Positions 25,781 to 37,075 of a DNA stretch of 64,000 nt are shown here, piece by piece. Position 1 is the first letter of the stretch. Every line of letters starts with the position of its first letter. This DNA is from Saprospirales bacterium (GTDB lineage: Bacteria; Bacteroidota; Bacteroidia; Chitinophagales; Saprospiraceae). Made by a program: the position numbers and the translations under genes. The stretch spans positions 22,115 to 86,114 of the forward strand of contig JADJBL010000022.1 in NCBI GenBank assembly GCA_016703765.1. Direction: 5' to 3'. The notes under the pieces were generated by a model, which had not been told where the DNA came from, did not search any database, and saw only the letters and a list, made by a program, of their open reading frames with translations.

Positions 25781-27265
25781 ATGAAGAAACTTTTCTTGTG
25801 GGTATCTCTTCTTCTGCTGGCGGACATGGCCCTTTCCCAGGAACGATTGTTGGTCACCAACTCCTCCGATTACTCCGGCGAGATCAGCCCGGTGGAAGAC
25901 CTGTACGGGTTTGCCTCCGATACCGAAGCGGACGACGCCATGAAACAGATCATGAAGTACACCGGCCTTCCGTCCAATTTTACCATCAAGGCGGCCAATG
26001 TGCCCAACGCCGCCGCCATCTTATACCAGGACAAGCGCTTCATCCTTTACAACCAGTATTTTATGATCCGGATCAAGGACGAGACCAAGACGGATTGGGC
26101 CGCCCTCAGTATCCTGGCCCATGAGATCGGACACCACCTCTCCGGCCATACCCTCGACACCCAGGGCAGCAGGCCCGACAAAGAACTCGAAGCCGACCGT
26201 TTCTCCGGTTTTATTTTGTACAAAATGGGCGCCAGTATCGAAGAAGCCCGCACCGCCATGGATGCCCTGGCCTCGGAAACCGGCACCCCGACCCATCCCC
26301 CCAAGTCGGCCCGCCTGGCCGCGGTGACCAATGGCTGGCTGGAGGCCGAAAACCAGAACGAAGCCGTAAAACCCATTCGAAGCGAACCCACTGAAAAACC
26401 CGTTTCCCCTGTCATCACGGTCGTGCCAAAATCGCCGGCCGACCCGCAAAGGGCCTCGGCGGTCTTTCGCAGGGTTTGGGTGGAGCAGGGGGTGGAGGAA
26501 GGAGGGGTGAAGGGACTTAGAGTCCATGCCAGCTTTATCCTGAGCCACCTGCCGGGGGAGAATTGCAAGGCGGTGGCATGGTTTTACGACGAGGCAAGCG
26601 GGGAGCCGCTCGAGGATTTCAACGGCCTGTACTCCACCTCTACCGGCGATGTATCGGCCGGAGTTGATTTTGTGCCAAGCGATGTTTCCTCCGATTTTAC
26701 CGATTTCTCCTTGTTCCTTCCCTACGACGAATTACACCTGGAAGAGGGCAATTACCGCATAAAATTTCAGATCGGGCTATTCCATCAAATGCAGGGGGAC
26801 AGGATGCAGCAGGTGGGCCCGGTAAGCGCCTTTTCCAGTTTCGAATACAAGTTTGGAAAGCCCATACCCAGCGCACTGTTCCAAAAGCTGTGGGTCGATT
26901 TCGACGTGTACGAGGGCATCCGGAAAGGCCTTCGAATTCATTTGCAGTTTAGCGTCAGAAATGGCAAGGATAAGCCCTGCAGGGCGGTGGCCTGGTTTTA
27001 CTCCGATTCGGGCCTGCCGCTTCAGGATTACAACGGCAAGTACAACTCCGTGGACGGCAAGGTATCCGTCGGCGCCGACTTTTTGCCGCGGTACGACTCG
27101 GCCGATTATTCAGATCTTACCTTATTTATGCCCTACGACGAATTGCACCTGTCCTCCGGCCATCATTCCCTCAAGCTGGACGCGGGCCTTTTTTTCGAAA
27201 ACGAAGGGGCTTTAAAGCAATTGGGCGAAGGGTTTGAAGCGCGCACTTTTTCCTTTTCCAAATAA
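25781..27265 (+). CDS. Secreted M48-like metallopeptidase with two repeated C-terminal domains
   Basis: A 494-residue protein with a signal peptide (about 1-19, ending ALSQ). The peptidase part (about 40-190) has HEIGHHLSGH at 114-123, a zincin HEXXH motif, with ELEADRFSGF about 20 residues on, where the third metal ligand is expected. This is an M48-like arrangement but without the membrane helices of HtpX. Two homologous beta-rich domains of about 110 residues follow (about 225-355 and 365-494). Each contains CKAVAWFYDEASGEPLEDFNG-type and FLPYDELHL-type segments. It probably acts in the periplasm or at the surface; the repeat domains are not recognised. Confidence 0.8.
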   Translation: MKKLFLWVSLLLLADMALSQERLLVTNSSDYSGEISPVEDLYGFASDTEADDAMKQIMKYTGLPSNFTIKAANVPNAAAILYQDKRFILYNQYFMIRIKDETKTDWAALSILAHEIGHHLSGHTLDTQGSRPDKELEADRFSGFILYKMGASIEEARTAMDALASETGTPTHPPKSARLAAVTNGWLEAENQNEAVKPIRSEPTEKPVSPVITVVPKSPADPQRASAVFRRVWVEQGVEEGGVKGLRVHASFILSHLPGENCKAVAWFYDEASGEPLEDFNGLYSTSTGDVSAGVDFVPSDVSSDFTDFSLFLPYDELHLEEGNYRIKFQIGLFHQMQGDRMQQVGPVSAFSSFEYKFGKPIPSALFQKLWVDFDVYEGIRKGLRIHLQFSVRNGKDKPCRAVAWFYSDSGLPLQDYNGKYNSVDGKVSVGADFLPRYDSADYSDLTLFMPYDELHLSSGHHSLKLDAGLFFENEGALKQLGEGFEARTFSFSK

Positions 27266-27314
27266 AATGCGGGAATTGTCGGACCCGCGGGTTTTTTAGT
27301 GTTAGAAATTGACG

Positions 27315-27322
27315 TAAATTTG
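27315..27322 (+). promoter_or_regulatory. -7 box for rlpA
   Basis: TAAATTTG fits TAnnTTTG and ends 21 bases before the ATG at 27344, implying a short leader. Confidence 0.4.
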
Positions 27323-27343
27323 TAGACTGAGAAAATAATACAC

Positions 27344-28242
27344 ATGAAAAAAATTATTAATCTAAGCATCCTGTTCGTATTCTCCGGTTTCTCCCTTTCC
27401 ATGGCCCAGGCGCCGGAATACGGTCAAGCAATTTACTACGCCGATTATTTCCACGGAAAAAGAACGGCCAGCGGGAGACCTACGACAAGTACGGCCTCAC
27501 CTGCGCGCACAAGGTCCATCCCTTCGGCACCCAGCTCAAGGTGACCCGGATGGATAATTTCAAATCTGTGATCGTTCGGGTGAACGACCGCGGGCCTTAC
27601 AACCCGGGTTGCGTCGTCGATGTGTCCTGGGCCGCGGCCGACCAGATCGGGCTGCTCCTCGACGGCAAGGTCGAAGTGAAAGTCGAAGTCGCCGGGTATT
27701 CAGGCAGTTCGATCCCCCAAAGCTACAGCGCTCCCAACACGGTCGCTTCTGCATCCACCCCGAGTTCTGCTTCCGCCAAGGGTTTTTCCCTGCCCCTGCC
27801 GCCACAGCCGGTCACTTTTAACAACGCATTTCCAGAAACGACTACCTATCAGGCGGCCAAGACGCCGGTGACCTCTTCCGTACCTCAGGCCTACAATCAG
27901 TCTAACGTGCCGACCTCCTACAACTCTTTCTCGGCGCCCGTCAACCCGGCTGCGCCTTCAAATTCTGCCGGCGTGGCCTCCATGCCTGCCGGGCAGCAAG
28001 GATACAGCATCCAGGTAGGATCTTATACCTTTTTGCCCAATGCCGAGCGCCAGGCCAAGATGATTGCCGACAAAGGAGTACAGCAGGTGTACATCAAGGA
28101 ATCGAGAAAACCCGACGGTACCATGTTGTACAAGATCCTCGTGCGTGTGTTCGGCGACCGGACCGAGGCCAGCAATTATGTGCCCCAGTTGAAAAGCAAA
28201 TACGAGCTTGCCGGTTATGTAGTCAACCTGGCCAATATGTAA
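27344..28242 (+). CDS. rlpA: RlpA-like septal/cell-wall protein with SPOR domain (one frameshift)
   Basis: RlpA proteins are double-psi beta-barrel lytic transglycosylases or wall-binding proteins, and SPOR domains bind denuded glycan at the division site. The signal peptide and ADYFHGKRTASG are in the first frame, and KVTRMDNFKSVIVRVNDRGPYNPGCVVDVSWAAAD and the rest in the second. The join is at about 27470-27475: the run AGCGGGAGACC lacks one G compared with the expected codons for ASGETYDKYGLTCAHKVHPFG, which follow perfectly in the shifted frame. After a Ser/Pro-rich linker the SPOR domain occupies the last 75 residues (YSIQVGSYTFLPNAERQA onwards). The full protein is about 299 residues; the frameshift is probably a homopolymer error. 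Confidence 0.85.
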
Positions 28243-28290
28243 TCGGGGTTGGACCTCCCTACTGAACCATTTCCTAAAATAAACCGACTC

Positions 28291-28776
28291 ATGCAGAAAT
28301 TCTCGTTGCGTTTTGTGCACCTTTTCGCCGTAGTAATAATTTCCTTTTTCGGGATCAGCCTCCTGAGCAGCTGCCAAACAGAGGGCTGCACCGAACCGAT
28401 GTCCGATAATTTCGATCCCAAGGCCAAAAAGAACGACGGGAGCTGTGTACCCTGGAGGGACAAGTTCGCGGCAAACTACACCGGGATCAATGCCTGCGCA
28501 GGCTCTGCCGATGAAGGCGTTTCCTTCGTAATCGCCCAGTCGAGCACCACCGAAGACGGCATCGTCGTCTCCATCCCCAGCGAGGGGATGTTGTTTACCG
28601 CCAAGGTGGACTCCCAGAACGGAATCACGATCGCAGAACAGGACATCAGCTACCAGGGCTCCATCATCAGCATCAGCGGCTCCGGCTCGCTCACGGGTAA
28701 AACGATTACGATCAGTTATTCCCTGACCTCCGGCCCCCTGACCGTTCCCTGCACCCTGACAGGGGATCAGCCTTAA
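28291..28776 (+). CDS. Small lipoprotein of unknown function
   Basis: 161 residues from the ATG at 28291; an in-frame upstream Met at 28249 would precede an odd polar leader. The lipobox LLSSC lies near residue 25. The mature N-terminus CTEPMSDNFDPKAKKNDGSC is a short Cys-bounded motif seen at the N-terminus of many Bacteroidota surface lipoproteins. The remainder is beta-rich and polar with no recognised domain. It lies 48 bases after rlpA and ends at a strong terminator. Confidence 0.72.
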   Translation: MQKFSLRFVHLFAVVIISFFGISLLSSCQTEGCTEPMSDNFDPKAKKNDGSCVPWRDKFAANYTGINACAGSADEGVSFVIAQSSTTEDGIVVSIPSEGMLFTAKVDSQNGITIAEQDISYQGSIISISGSGSLTGKTITISYSLTSGPLTVPCTLTGDQP

Positions 28777-28791
28777 AAAAACTACTAAAAA

Positions 28792-28830
28792 CAAGAGGCG
28801 TCGGAATTTTTTTTCCGGCGCCTCTTGCTT
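28792..28830 (+). terminator. Terminator hairpin after the small lipoprotein gene
   Basis: CAAGAGGCGTCGG (28792-28804) pairs with CCGGCGCCTCTTG (28815-28827) with one G-U pair across a T-rich loop. Confidence 0.7.
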
Positions 28831-28872
28831 TGTAAAAATATCAATCGTAATATTGCGATAAAACAATTAATA

Positions 28873-29691
28873 ATGAAAACGACAGAAGATCTCAAAGAGC
28901 TTGTGAAGCAGAAATACGGTGAAATTGCCCGGCAGGAGCAAAAAAGCTGTTGTTCGACCACTTGTTGCGGACCGTCTGATACGGCGACCCAGGAAGTGGC
29001 CAACATCATGACGGAGTCTTACGAAAAGTTGGAGGGGTACAACCCCGACGCCGACCTCGGCCTGGGCTGCGGCCTTCCGACGCAGTTTGCGAGGATTTCC
29101 AAAGGCGATACAGTGGTCGACCTGGGCTCCGGCGCGGGCAACGACTGCTTCATCGCACGGGCGGAAACCGGGGAGACGGGCCGCGTCATCGGGCTCGATT
29201 TTACCCCCGACATGGTGGAAAAAGCCCGCAAGAACGCCTCTGCACTTGGGTTTTCCAATGTAGAATTCATTTACGGGGACATCGAGCAGATGCCTATTCC
29301 AAACGACACCGCTCATGTGGTCGTGAGCAATTGCGTGCTCAACCTGGTACCCGACAAGAGCCGCGCCTTTGCCGAAATTTTCCGGATCCTAAAACCCGGA
29401 GGCCACTTTAGCATTTCCGATATCGTCCTGCTGGGAGATTTACCCGCCGGACTGCAAAACGCCGCGGAAATGTACGCGGGTTGCGTGTCGGGAGCTATTC
29501 AAAAAGACGACTACCTGGGCATCATCCGCGCAGCGGGGTTTGAAGGCATCGAGGTCCAGAAGGAAAGGGAGATCGACATGCCGGATGAGGTTCTGCTTCA
29601 ATACCTTTCTCCTGAGGATTTGAGGACCTACCGGTCATCTGAGACGGGTATTTTTAGCATTACCGTTTTTGCGAGGAAGCCTGGGGTGTAA
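28873..29691 (+). CDS. arsM: Arsenite S-adenosylmethionine methyltransferase (ArsM)
   Basis: This enzyme methylates As(III) to volatile or less toxic methylarsenicals using SAM. It has 272 residues from the ATG at 28873, with no signal peptide. The SAM-binding motif VVDLGSGAGNDCF is at about 82-94 and FTPDMVEKAR follows. The As(III)-binding cysteines are in the GLGCGLPTQFA context, in VVSNCVLNLVPDK and in MYAGCVSGA. The N-terminal CCSTTCC cluster is also a family feature. No arsR, arsB or arsC gene is adjacent, so it is an isolated detoxification gene. The first dispersed-element arm starts 7 bases after its stop. Confidence 0.93.
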   Translation: MKTTEDLKELVKQKYGEIARQEQKSCCSTTCCGPSDTATQEVANIMTESYEKLEGYNPDADLGLGCGLPTQFARISKGDTVVDLGSGAGNDCFIARAETGETGRVIGLDFTPDMVEKARKNASALGFSNVEFIYGDIEQMPIPNDTAHVVVSNCVLNLVPDKSRAFAEIFRILKPGGHFSISDIVLLGDLPAGLQNAAEMYAGCVSGAIQKDDYLGIIRAAGFEGIEVQKEREIDMPDEVLLQYLSPEDLRTYRSSETGIFSITVFARKPGV

Positions 29692-29698
29692 GGGGAAT

Positions 29699-29845
29699 GC
29701 TCGTGAGGGTCTCCGACCCGAAACGCACTGTCGGCAAGTCTCCTGACTTGCATATCCACAACTGACTTGCATATCCGCAACTGACTTGTATAGCAAGTCT
29801 GGAGACTTGCAAACACAACGTTTCGGGTCGGAGACCCTCACGAGC
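29699..29845. repeat. Dispersed nested palindromic element, copy 2
   Basis: The outer arms form a perfect 27-bp inverted repeat (29699-29725 and 29819-29845) that contains the same TGAGGGTCTCCGACCCGAAA core as copy 1. The inner part has GCAAGTCTCCTGACTTGC (29734-29751), then extra short direct repeats of ACTGACTTGCATATCC-like sequence, making this the longest copy. Confidence 0.88.
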
Positions 29846-29876
29846 GTACTGTGGTCGCTGAAGGCGACCACAGTAC
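29846..29876. terminator. Hairpin between arsM and the convergent TonB receptor gene
   Basis: A 13-bp stem GTACTGTGGTCGC (29846-29858) and its complement (29864-29876), loop TGAAG, followed by an AT-rich tract. Probably a bidirectional terminator. Confidence 0.6.
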
Positions 29877-29888
29877 TAAAGTATATTT

Positions 29889-32489
<2,601 letters not shown>

Positions 32490-32512
32490 AAGTGGTTAGT
32501 TTTCAAAATGAA

Positions 32513-32545
32513 AAGAAGCAAGGGCCGAGGGCTCTTGCTTCTTTG
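32513..32545 (-). terminator. Terminator hairpin after the OmpA-like gene
   Basis: A 15-bp stem with one mismatch, AAAGAAGCAAGGGCC and its near-complement around GAG, in the gap between the OmpA-like gene and the TonB receptor gene. A T-rich stretch follows on the minus strand. Confidence 0.6.
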
Positions 32546-32568
32546 GAAACAGTATATTTAGTGAATCA

Positions 32569-33609
32569 TTAATTCACCGACAGTTCAAACTCCACCCTGC
32601 GGTTGAGTGCCCGGCCTTCATCATTATTGTTGGTGGCTCTGGGCTTCGCCTCCCCGTAGCCGTCGTGGGTCATCCTGCCGGGAAACACCCCTTTGGAAGC
32701 CAGGTAGTCGAAGCATGCCTTTGCCCGCTCTTTGGAGAGGGCCAGATTGCTGGTATCGTCGCCTACGTTGTCGGTATGACCGCTGATCTTCAAGCTGTAA
32801 TACGGATACCGCTTCATGATGTCGACGATATTGTCGAGCACCGGGAAGGACTGGGGCAGCAGAACCGATTTGGCGGTTTCAAACTGCACCATGCTGATGG
32901 CCAATTCTACTTTGTCCATATCTTCCTGGGTCAATTCGGGGCAGCCCCTGTTGGAGGCAGGACCCGGGATATCGGGGCAACTGTCGAGCGCGTCGAAGAC
33001 GCCGTCGCCGTCGCTATCGCCCGAAATACCCATGTCGCCGTCTCCCTCGCCGCCGAGGAAGAGGTGGAAGCCGATCCCATGCTGCCAGCCGTCGCGATCG
33101 TTGGTCGAAAAGCGGTATTGCGTCTGGGCGCTGAGGTAAAAATCGGGGAACATTTTTATGTTCAGGCCCACGCCGACCGGGAATCCGAAACCGAATTCCT
33201 CCGGAGCGGTGATGTAATTGGCGCCGACCCCTGCGTGGACATAGGGGTTGATCCATGACCCGTACCTGCAAAACTGATATTGCAGCAGCGCGTCGAGGTT
33301 GATCGTGCTTTGTTCGGATTTGAATCCGAGGCCTTCCGGGTAGTTGATTTCATTGTATTTGAAGGGGATGCCCAGAAGCAAATGATCCATAATGCGGCGG
33401 TAATAGGCAAATTCGACCCCGGCGCCGGTAGACTGCTGGTAGATGTTCTTCAGGCTAAGGTCATCTGATCCAAAAGTGTGGATGTAGTTGTTGCCGGTAT
33501 AGCGGATGGCCAGACTGTGGTTGGGCTGAGAAAATGCCTTGTCGGAAAAGGCTATCAACATCAGGCAGCATCCGAGTGCGATGAACCAGGTACGGATTTT
33601 GGTTTTCAT
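32569..33609 (-). CDS. OmpA-family outer-membrane protein with beta-barrel and peptidoglycan-binding domains
   Basis: A 346-residue protein. The signal peptide is about 1-28, followed by an eight-strand-type outer-membrane barrel (about 30-195). An acidic thrombospondin type 3-like linker (DGDGVFDALDSCPDIPG, about 205-225) probably binds calcium. The C-terminal OmpA domain (about 240-346) has ISGHTDNVGDDTSNLALSKERA and the final NRRVEFEL, which bind diaminopimelate in peptidoglycan. It should anchor the outer membrane to the wall. It is transcribed alone and ends with a hairpin. Confidence 0.92.
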   Translation of the reverse strand: MKTKIRTWFIALGCCLMLIAFSDKAFSQPNHSLAIRYTGNNYIHTFGSDDLSLKNIYQQSTGAGVEFAYYRRIMDHLLLGIPFKYNEINYPEGLGFKSEQSTINLDALLQYQFCRYGSWINPYVHAGVGANYITAPEEFGFGFPVGVGLNIKMFPDFYLSAQTQYRFSTNDRDGWQHGIGFHLFLGGEGDGDMGISGDSDGDGVFDALDSCPDIPGPASNRGCPELTQEDMDKVELAISMVQFETAKSVLLPQSFPVLDNIVDIMKRYPYYSLKISGHTDNVGDDTSNLALSKERAKACFDYLASKGVFPGRMTHDGYGEAKPRATNNNDEGRALNRRVEFELSVN

Positions 33610-33760
33610 ATATGCAAATTGAGTTAAAAAAAAATTTCAAGATTTCTTACTCATCTATGCAATCAATGGGGAGGCTCGGCATCTCTGGAACGTGTTGAAG
33701 GTAAAACTTTTTCCACAAATTATTTACTTTTATCCGTTCAGCTAACCAAATCAATCCGTC

Positions 33761-36700
33761 ATGAGCAAACCATTTACAGGTCTTCTGTTCCTGCTATTTC
33801 TGGCTTTCATTCCTGTCAGCGCATTTTCCCAAAAACAAAAAAAGGCCGATCCCCCCAAAGAGGAGAAGCCGGAATACTATCTCGACAAACTTTCCCTGTC
33901 CGGGCTGAAATTCCGCGGCGTGGGCCCGGCCCTGACCTCGGGCCGTATCTCCGACTTCGCCGTGCATCCCGAAAACAGGAGCCTGTATTATGTGGCATCT
34001 GCTTCGGGGGGCGTTTGGAAAACCGAAAACGCGGGCACGACCTATACGCCCATTTTCGATGCCCAGGGCTCCTATTCCATCGGCTGCCTGGCCATGGATC
34101 CCAACAACCCGAACGTGATCTGGGTAGGCACGGGCGAAAACAACAACCAGCGCTCGGTGGCCTACGGCGACGGGCTATATAAATCGGAAGACGCAGGGAA
34201 GTCCTGGAAACACATGGGCCTTAAAAACTCCGAACATATCGGCAAGATCCTCGTCGATCCCCGCAATTCCAACGTGGTGTACGTGGCGGCTATCGGCCCG
34301 CTGTGGAGCGCCGGCGGCGATCGCGGCGTGTACAAAACGACCGACGGGGGTAAGACCTGGGAAGCCGTGCTGACAGTCGATGAGCACACGGGCGTGAACG
34401 ACCTGATCATGGATCCCCGCAATCCGGATGTGCTGTACGCCGGCGCCTTCCAGCGTCGCCGCCACGTGTTTACCTACGTAGGAGGAGGCCCCGGCAGCGG
34501 AATCTACAAAAGCGTCGATGCCGGAAAGACCTGGGAGAAGGCCAATAACGGACTGCCCACAGTGGATATGGGGCGCATCGCCCTGGCTATTTCCCCTGCC
34601 GACCCCGAAGTGGTCTACGCCATGGTCGAGGCGGCGCTGGACAAGGGCGGGTTTTTCCGCTCCACCAACCGCGGCGCGAGCTGGGAGAAGCAGGGTGGTC
34701 ATGTTACCAGTGGCAACTACTACGTCGAGATCGTGCCCCATCCGCACAACCCGGACATCATATTCTCGATGGACACCTACCTGCAATGGTCGACCGACGG
34801 AGGGAAGACGTTCAAGGATGTCAACGAGCAGTGGAAGCACGTCGACAACCACTGCATGTGGATCGACCCTGAAGACCCGAACTACTACCTCGTGGGCTGC
34901 GACGGGGGCATTTACGAGAGCTTCGACGCCGCCAGGACCTGGAACTTCAAATCCAACCTGCCCGTCATTCAGTTCTACAAGGTAGCGGTCGACAATGCCT
35001 CGCCTTTCTACAATATCTACGGCGGCACCCAGGACAACTTCAGCCTCGGAGGGCCTTCGCGCACGCGCAACCACCACGGCATCATGAATTCCGACTGGTT
35101 TATCACCAACGGGGGCGACGGCTTCGAATCGCAAATCGACCCCAACAATCCGAATATCGTATATGCCCAGTCGCAGTACGGCGGCCTGGTGCGCTACGAC
35201 CGCCTGAGCGGCGAAAACGTGGGGATACAGCCCAAACCCGCCAAGGGAGAGGACGCCTTCCGCTGGAACTGGGACGCGCCGCTGGTCCTGTCCGAGCACA
35301 ATCCCACCCGTATCTACTTCGCAGCCAACAAGCTTTTCCGCAGCGACGACCGCGGCAACAGTTGGCAGACGATTAGCGGAGACCTCACGCGGCAGATCGA
35401 CCGCAATACCCTGGAGGTCATGGGCCGCGTGCAGAGCATCGACGCGGTGGCCAAAAACGGCTCCACCTCGCAATACGGCAATATCGTGGCCTTTTCCGAG
35501 AGCCCGAAAGACCAAAACCTGCTCTTCGTGGGTACGGACGACGGCCTGATCCAGATCACGACCGATGGTGGGCAGAGCTGGAAAATGACGGACGGCAATT
35601 CCCTCCCGGGCGCACCCCAGCGAAGCTATGTCAACGCCCTGTTGGCCTCCCAACACGACGCCAAGGTGGTATACGCCGCCCTGAACCACCACAAGTACGG
35701 CGATTTCAAGCCTTATATCTACCGCAGCGCCGACCAGGGAAAGACCTGGACTGCCATCGCCTCCAACTTGCCCGAGCGGGGCTCGGTATACAGCATCGCA
35801 GAAGACCACGTCGATCCAAATCTCCTGTTCGTGGGCACGGAGTTTGGCTGTTTTTTCAGCAATGACGGCGGCGCACACTGGAAGCAACTCAAGGCCGGCC
35901 TTCCCACTATCGCCGTGCGCGATATCGCCATCCAGGAGCGGGAAAACGACCTCGTGCTCGGCACCTTCGGCCGCGGCTTTTTCGTACTGGACGACTATTC
36001 GTCCCTGCGCCAGGTGAAAGAGGCGGACACGCAGGAAGAAGCGAAGTTTTTCCCCATAAAAGACGGGCTGATCTACATCGAAAGCGTGCCGCTCGGCTTG
36101 CGCGGCAATTCATTTCAGGGCCACAACTTTTACACGGCCCCGAATCCGCCTGTTGGAGCGACTTTCACTTACTTTATCAGAGACGAGTTCAAGACCCTCA
36201 AAGAGAAGCGCCAGGAGGCGGAAAAGGAGGCGATCAAAGCTAATAAGCCGATCCGCTATCCCACTTATGAAGAATTGCTGGCGGAGCAGCAGGAGGAGGA
36301 ATCCTATCTGGAGTTCACGATCACGGATCTGTCGGGCAATGTGGTGCGCAAACTCAAAACCGGCATTTCCAAAGGCGTCAACCGCATCGTGTGGGATGGC
36401 CGTTATCCCTCCATCAGCCCGATCAGCATGACCCCTCCGAAGGAGAATATTTTCGGCCCCCTGGACGAAGGCACCATGGCCATGCCCGGCGAATACACGG
36501 TGAGCATTTCGCGCAGCGCAAACGGACAATTGACTCAACTGGTGGGCCCCACGACGTTCCGCCTGCAAACCCTGGGCGGGGTGACCCTTCCTGCCGAAAA
36601 CCGCAAGGACTTCGTGGAATTCCAACGTCAGGCGCAGGAGTTGCAACGGGCTTTCACCGGGGCCAACGCCATGCTCGGGGATATCAGCAACCGCCTCAAA

Positions 36701-37075
36701 TTTATGCGGAAGGCGGTCTATTCGATCCCTTCCCCCACCTCCGATCTGACAAGCGATCTGAAGGCGGTAGAAGACAAGGTTTACGAGATCCGCAAAGCCA
36801 TGAACGGGGACCGGGTGGCAGGAGTCATTGATCGGGACACCCCTCCGGGTATTGCCGACCGCATTTTCTCGGTTACTTATGAGATGTGGTCGTCCACTTC
36901 CGCGCCCACTCAGACTATGCGCGACGGGGTGCGTATCGCGGCCGAGGAGTTTAAGCCCCAATTGGCGGCCATTAAGAAAGTCTTGAGCGAGGATATCAAG
37001 CGCCTGGAGGAGAAGCTGGAGGCGGCGGGAGCGCCGTATACGCCGGGGAGGGCGGTGGAGTATGGGGGTAATTAA
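33761..37075 (+). CDS. Large secreted BNR/sortilin-like beta-propeller protein
   Basis: A 1104-residue protein with a signal peptide (about 1-24, ending AFSQ). Most of its length (about 40-760) is WD40/YVTN/BNR-type repeats with the Asp-box sequences SxDxGKxW, for example KSEDAGKSWKHMG, KTTDGGKTWEAVL, KSVDAGKTWEKAN and STNRGASWEKQG. This gives one or two beta-propellers as in VPS10/sortilin-like and glycosyl hydrolase-like proteins. A C-terminal part (about 810-1104) has a beta-sandwich (LEFTITDLSGNVVRKL) and coiled helices. No catalytic sialidase residues can be assigned. Such proteins are common in Bacteroidota and lack a firm function. Its end overlaps the next gene by 14 bp. Confidence 0.85.
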   Translation: MSKPFTGLLFLLFLAFIPVSAFSQKQKKADPPKEEKPEYYLDKLSLSGLKFRGVGPALTSGRISDFAVHPENRSLYYVASASGGVWKTENAGTTYTPIFDAQGSYSIGCLAMDPNNPNVIWVGTGENNNQRSVAYGDGLYKSEDAGKSWKHMGLKNSEHIGKILVDPRNSNVVYVAAIGPLWSAGGDRGVYKTTDGGKTWEAVLTVDEHTGVNDLIMDPRNPDVLYAGAFQRRRHVFTYVGGGPGSGIYKSVDAGKTWEKANNGLPTVDMGRIALAISPADPEVVYAMVEAALDKGGFFRSTNRGASWEKQGGHVTSGNYYVEIVPHPHNPDIIFSMDTYLQWSTDGGKTFKDVNEQWKHVDNHCMWIDPEDPNYYLVGCDGGIYESFDAARTWNFKSNLPVIQFYKVAVDNASPFYNIYGGTQDNFSLGGPSRTRNHHGIMNSDWFITNGGDGFESQIDPNNPNIVYAQSQYGGLVRYDRLSGENVGIQPKPAKGEDAFRWNWDAPLVLSEHNPTRIYFAANKLFRSDDRGNSWQTISGDLTRQIDRNTLEVMGRVQSIDAVAKNGSTSQYGNIVAFSESPKDQNLLFVGTDDGLIQITTDGGQSWKMTDGNSLPGAPQRSYVNALLASQHDAKVVYAALNHHKYGDFKPYIYRSADQGKTWTAIASNLPERGSVYSIAEDHVDPNLLFVGTEFGCFFSNDGGAHWKQLKAGLPTIAVRDIAIQERENDLVLGTFGRGFFVLDDYSSLRQVKEADTQEEAKFFPIKDGLIYIESVPLGLRGNSFQGHNFYTAPNPPVGATFTYFIRDEFKTLKEKRQEAEKEAIKANKPIRYPTYEELLAEQQEEESYLEFTITDLSGNVVRKLKTGISKGVNRIVWDGRYPSISPISMTPPKENIFGPLDEGTMAMPGEYTVSISRSANGQLTQLVGPTTFRLQTLGGVTLPAENRKDFVEFQRQAQELQRAFTGANAMLGDISNRLKFMRKAVYSIPSPTSDLTSDLKAVEDKVYEIRKAMNGDRVAGVIDRDTPPGIADRIFSVTYEMWSSTSAPTQTMRDGVRIAAEEFKPQLAAIKKVLSEDIKRLEEKLEAAGAPYTPGRAVEYGGN

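Noticed and set aside
34175..35887. 570-residue minus-strand ORF inside the BNR-repeat gene
   Set aside because: Shadow caused by high GC; composition follows the other strand's repeats.
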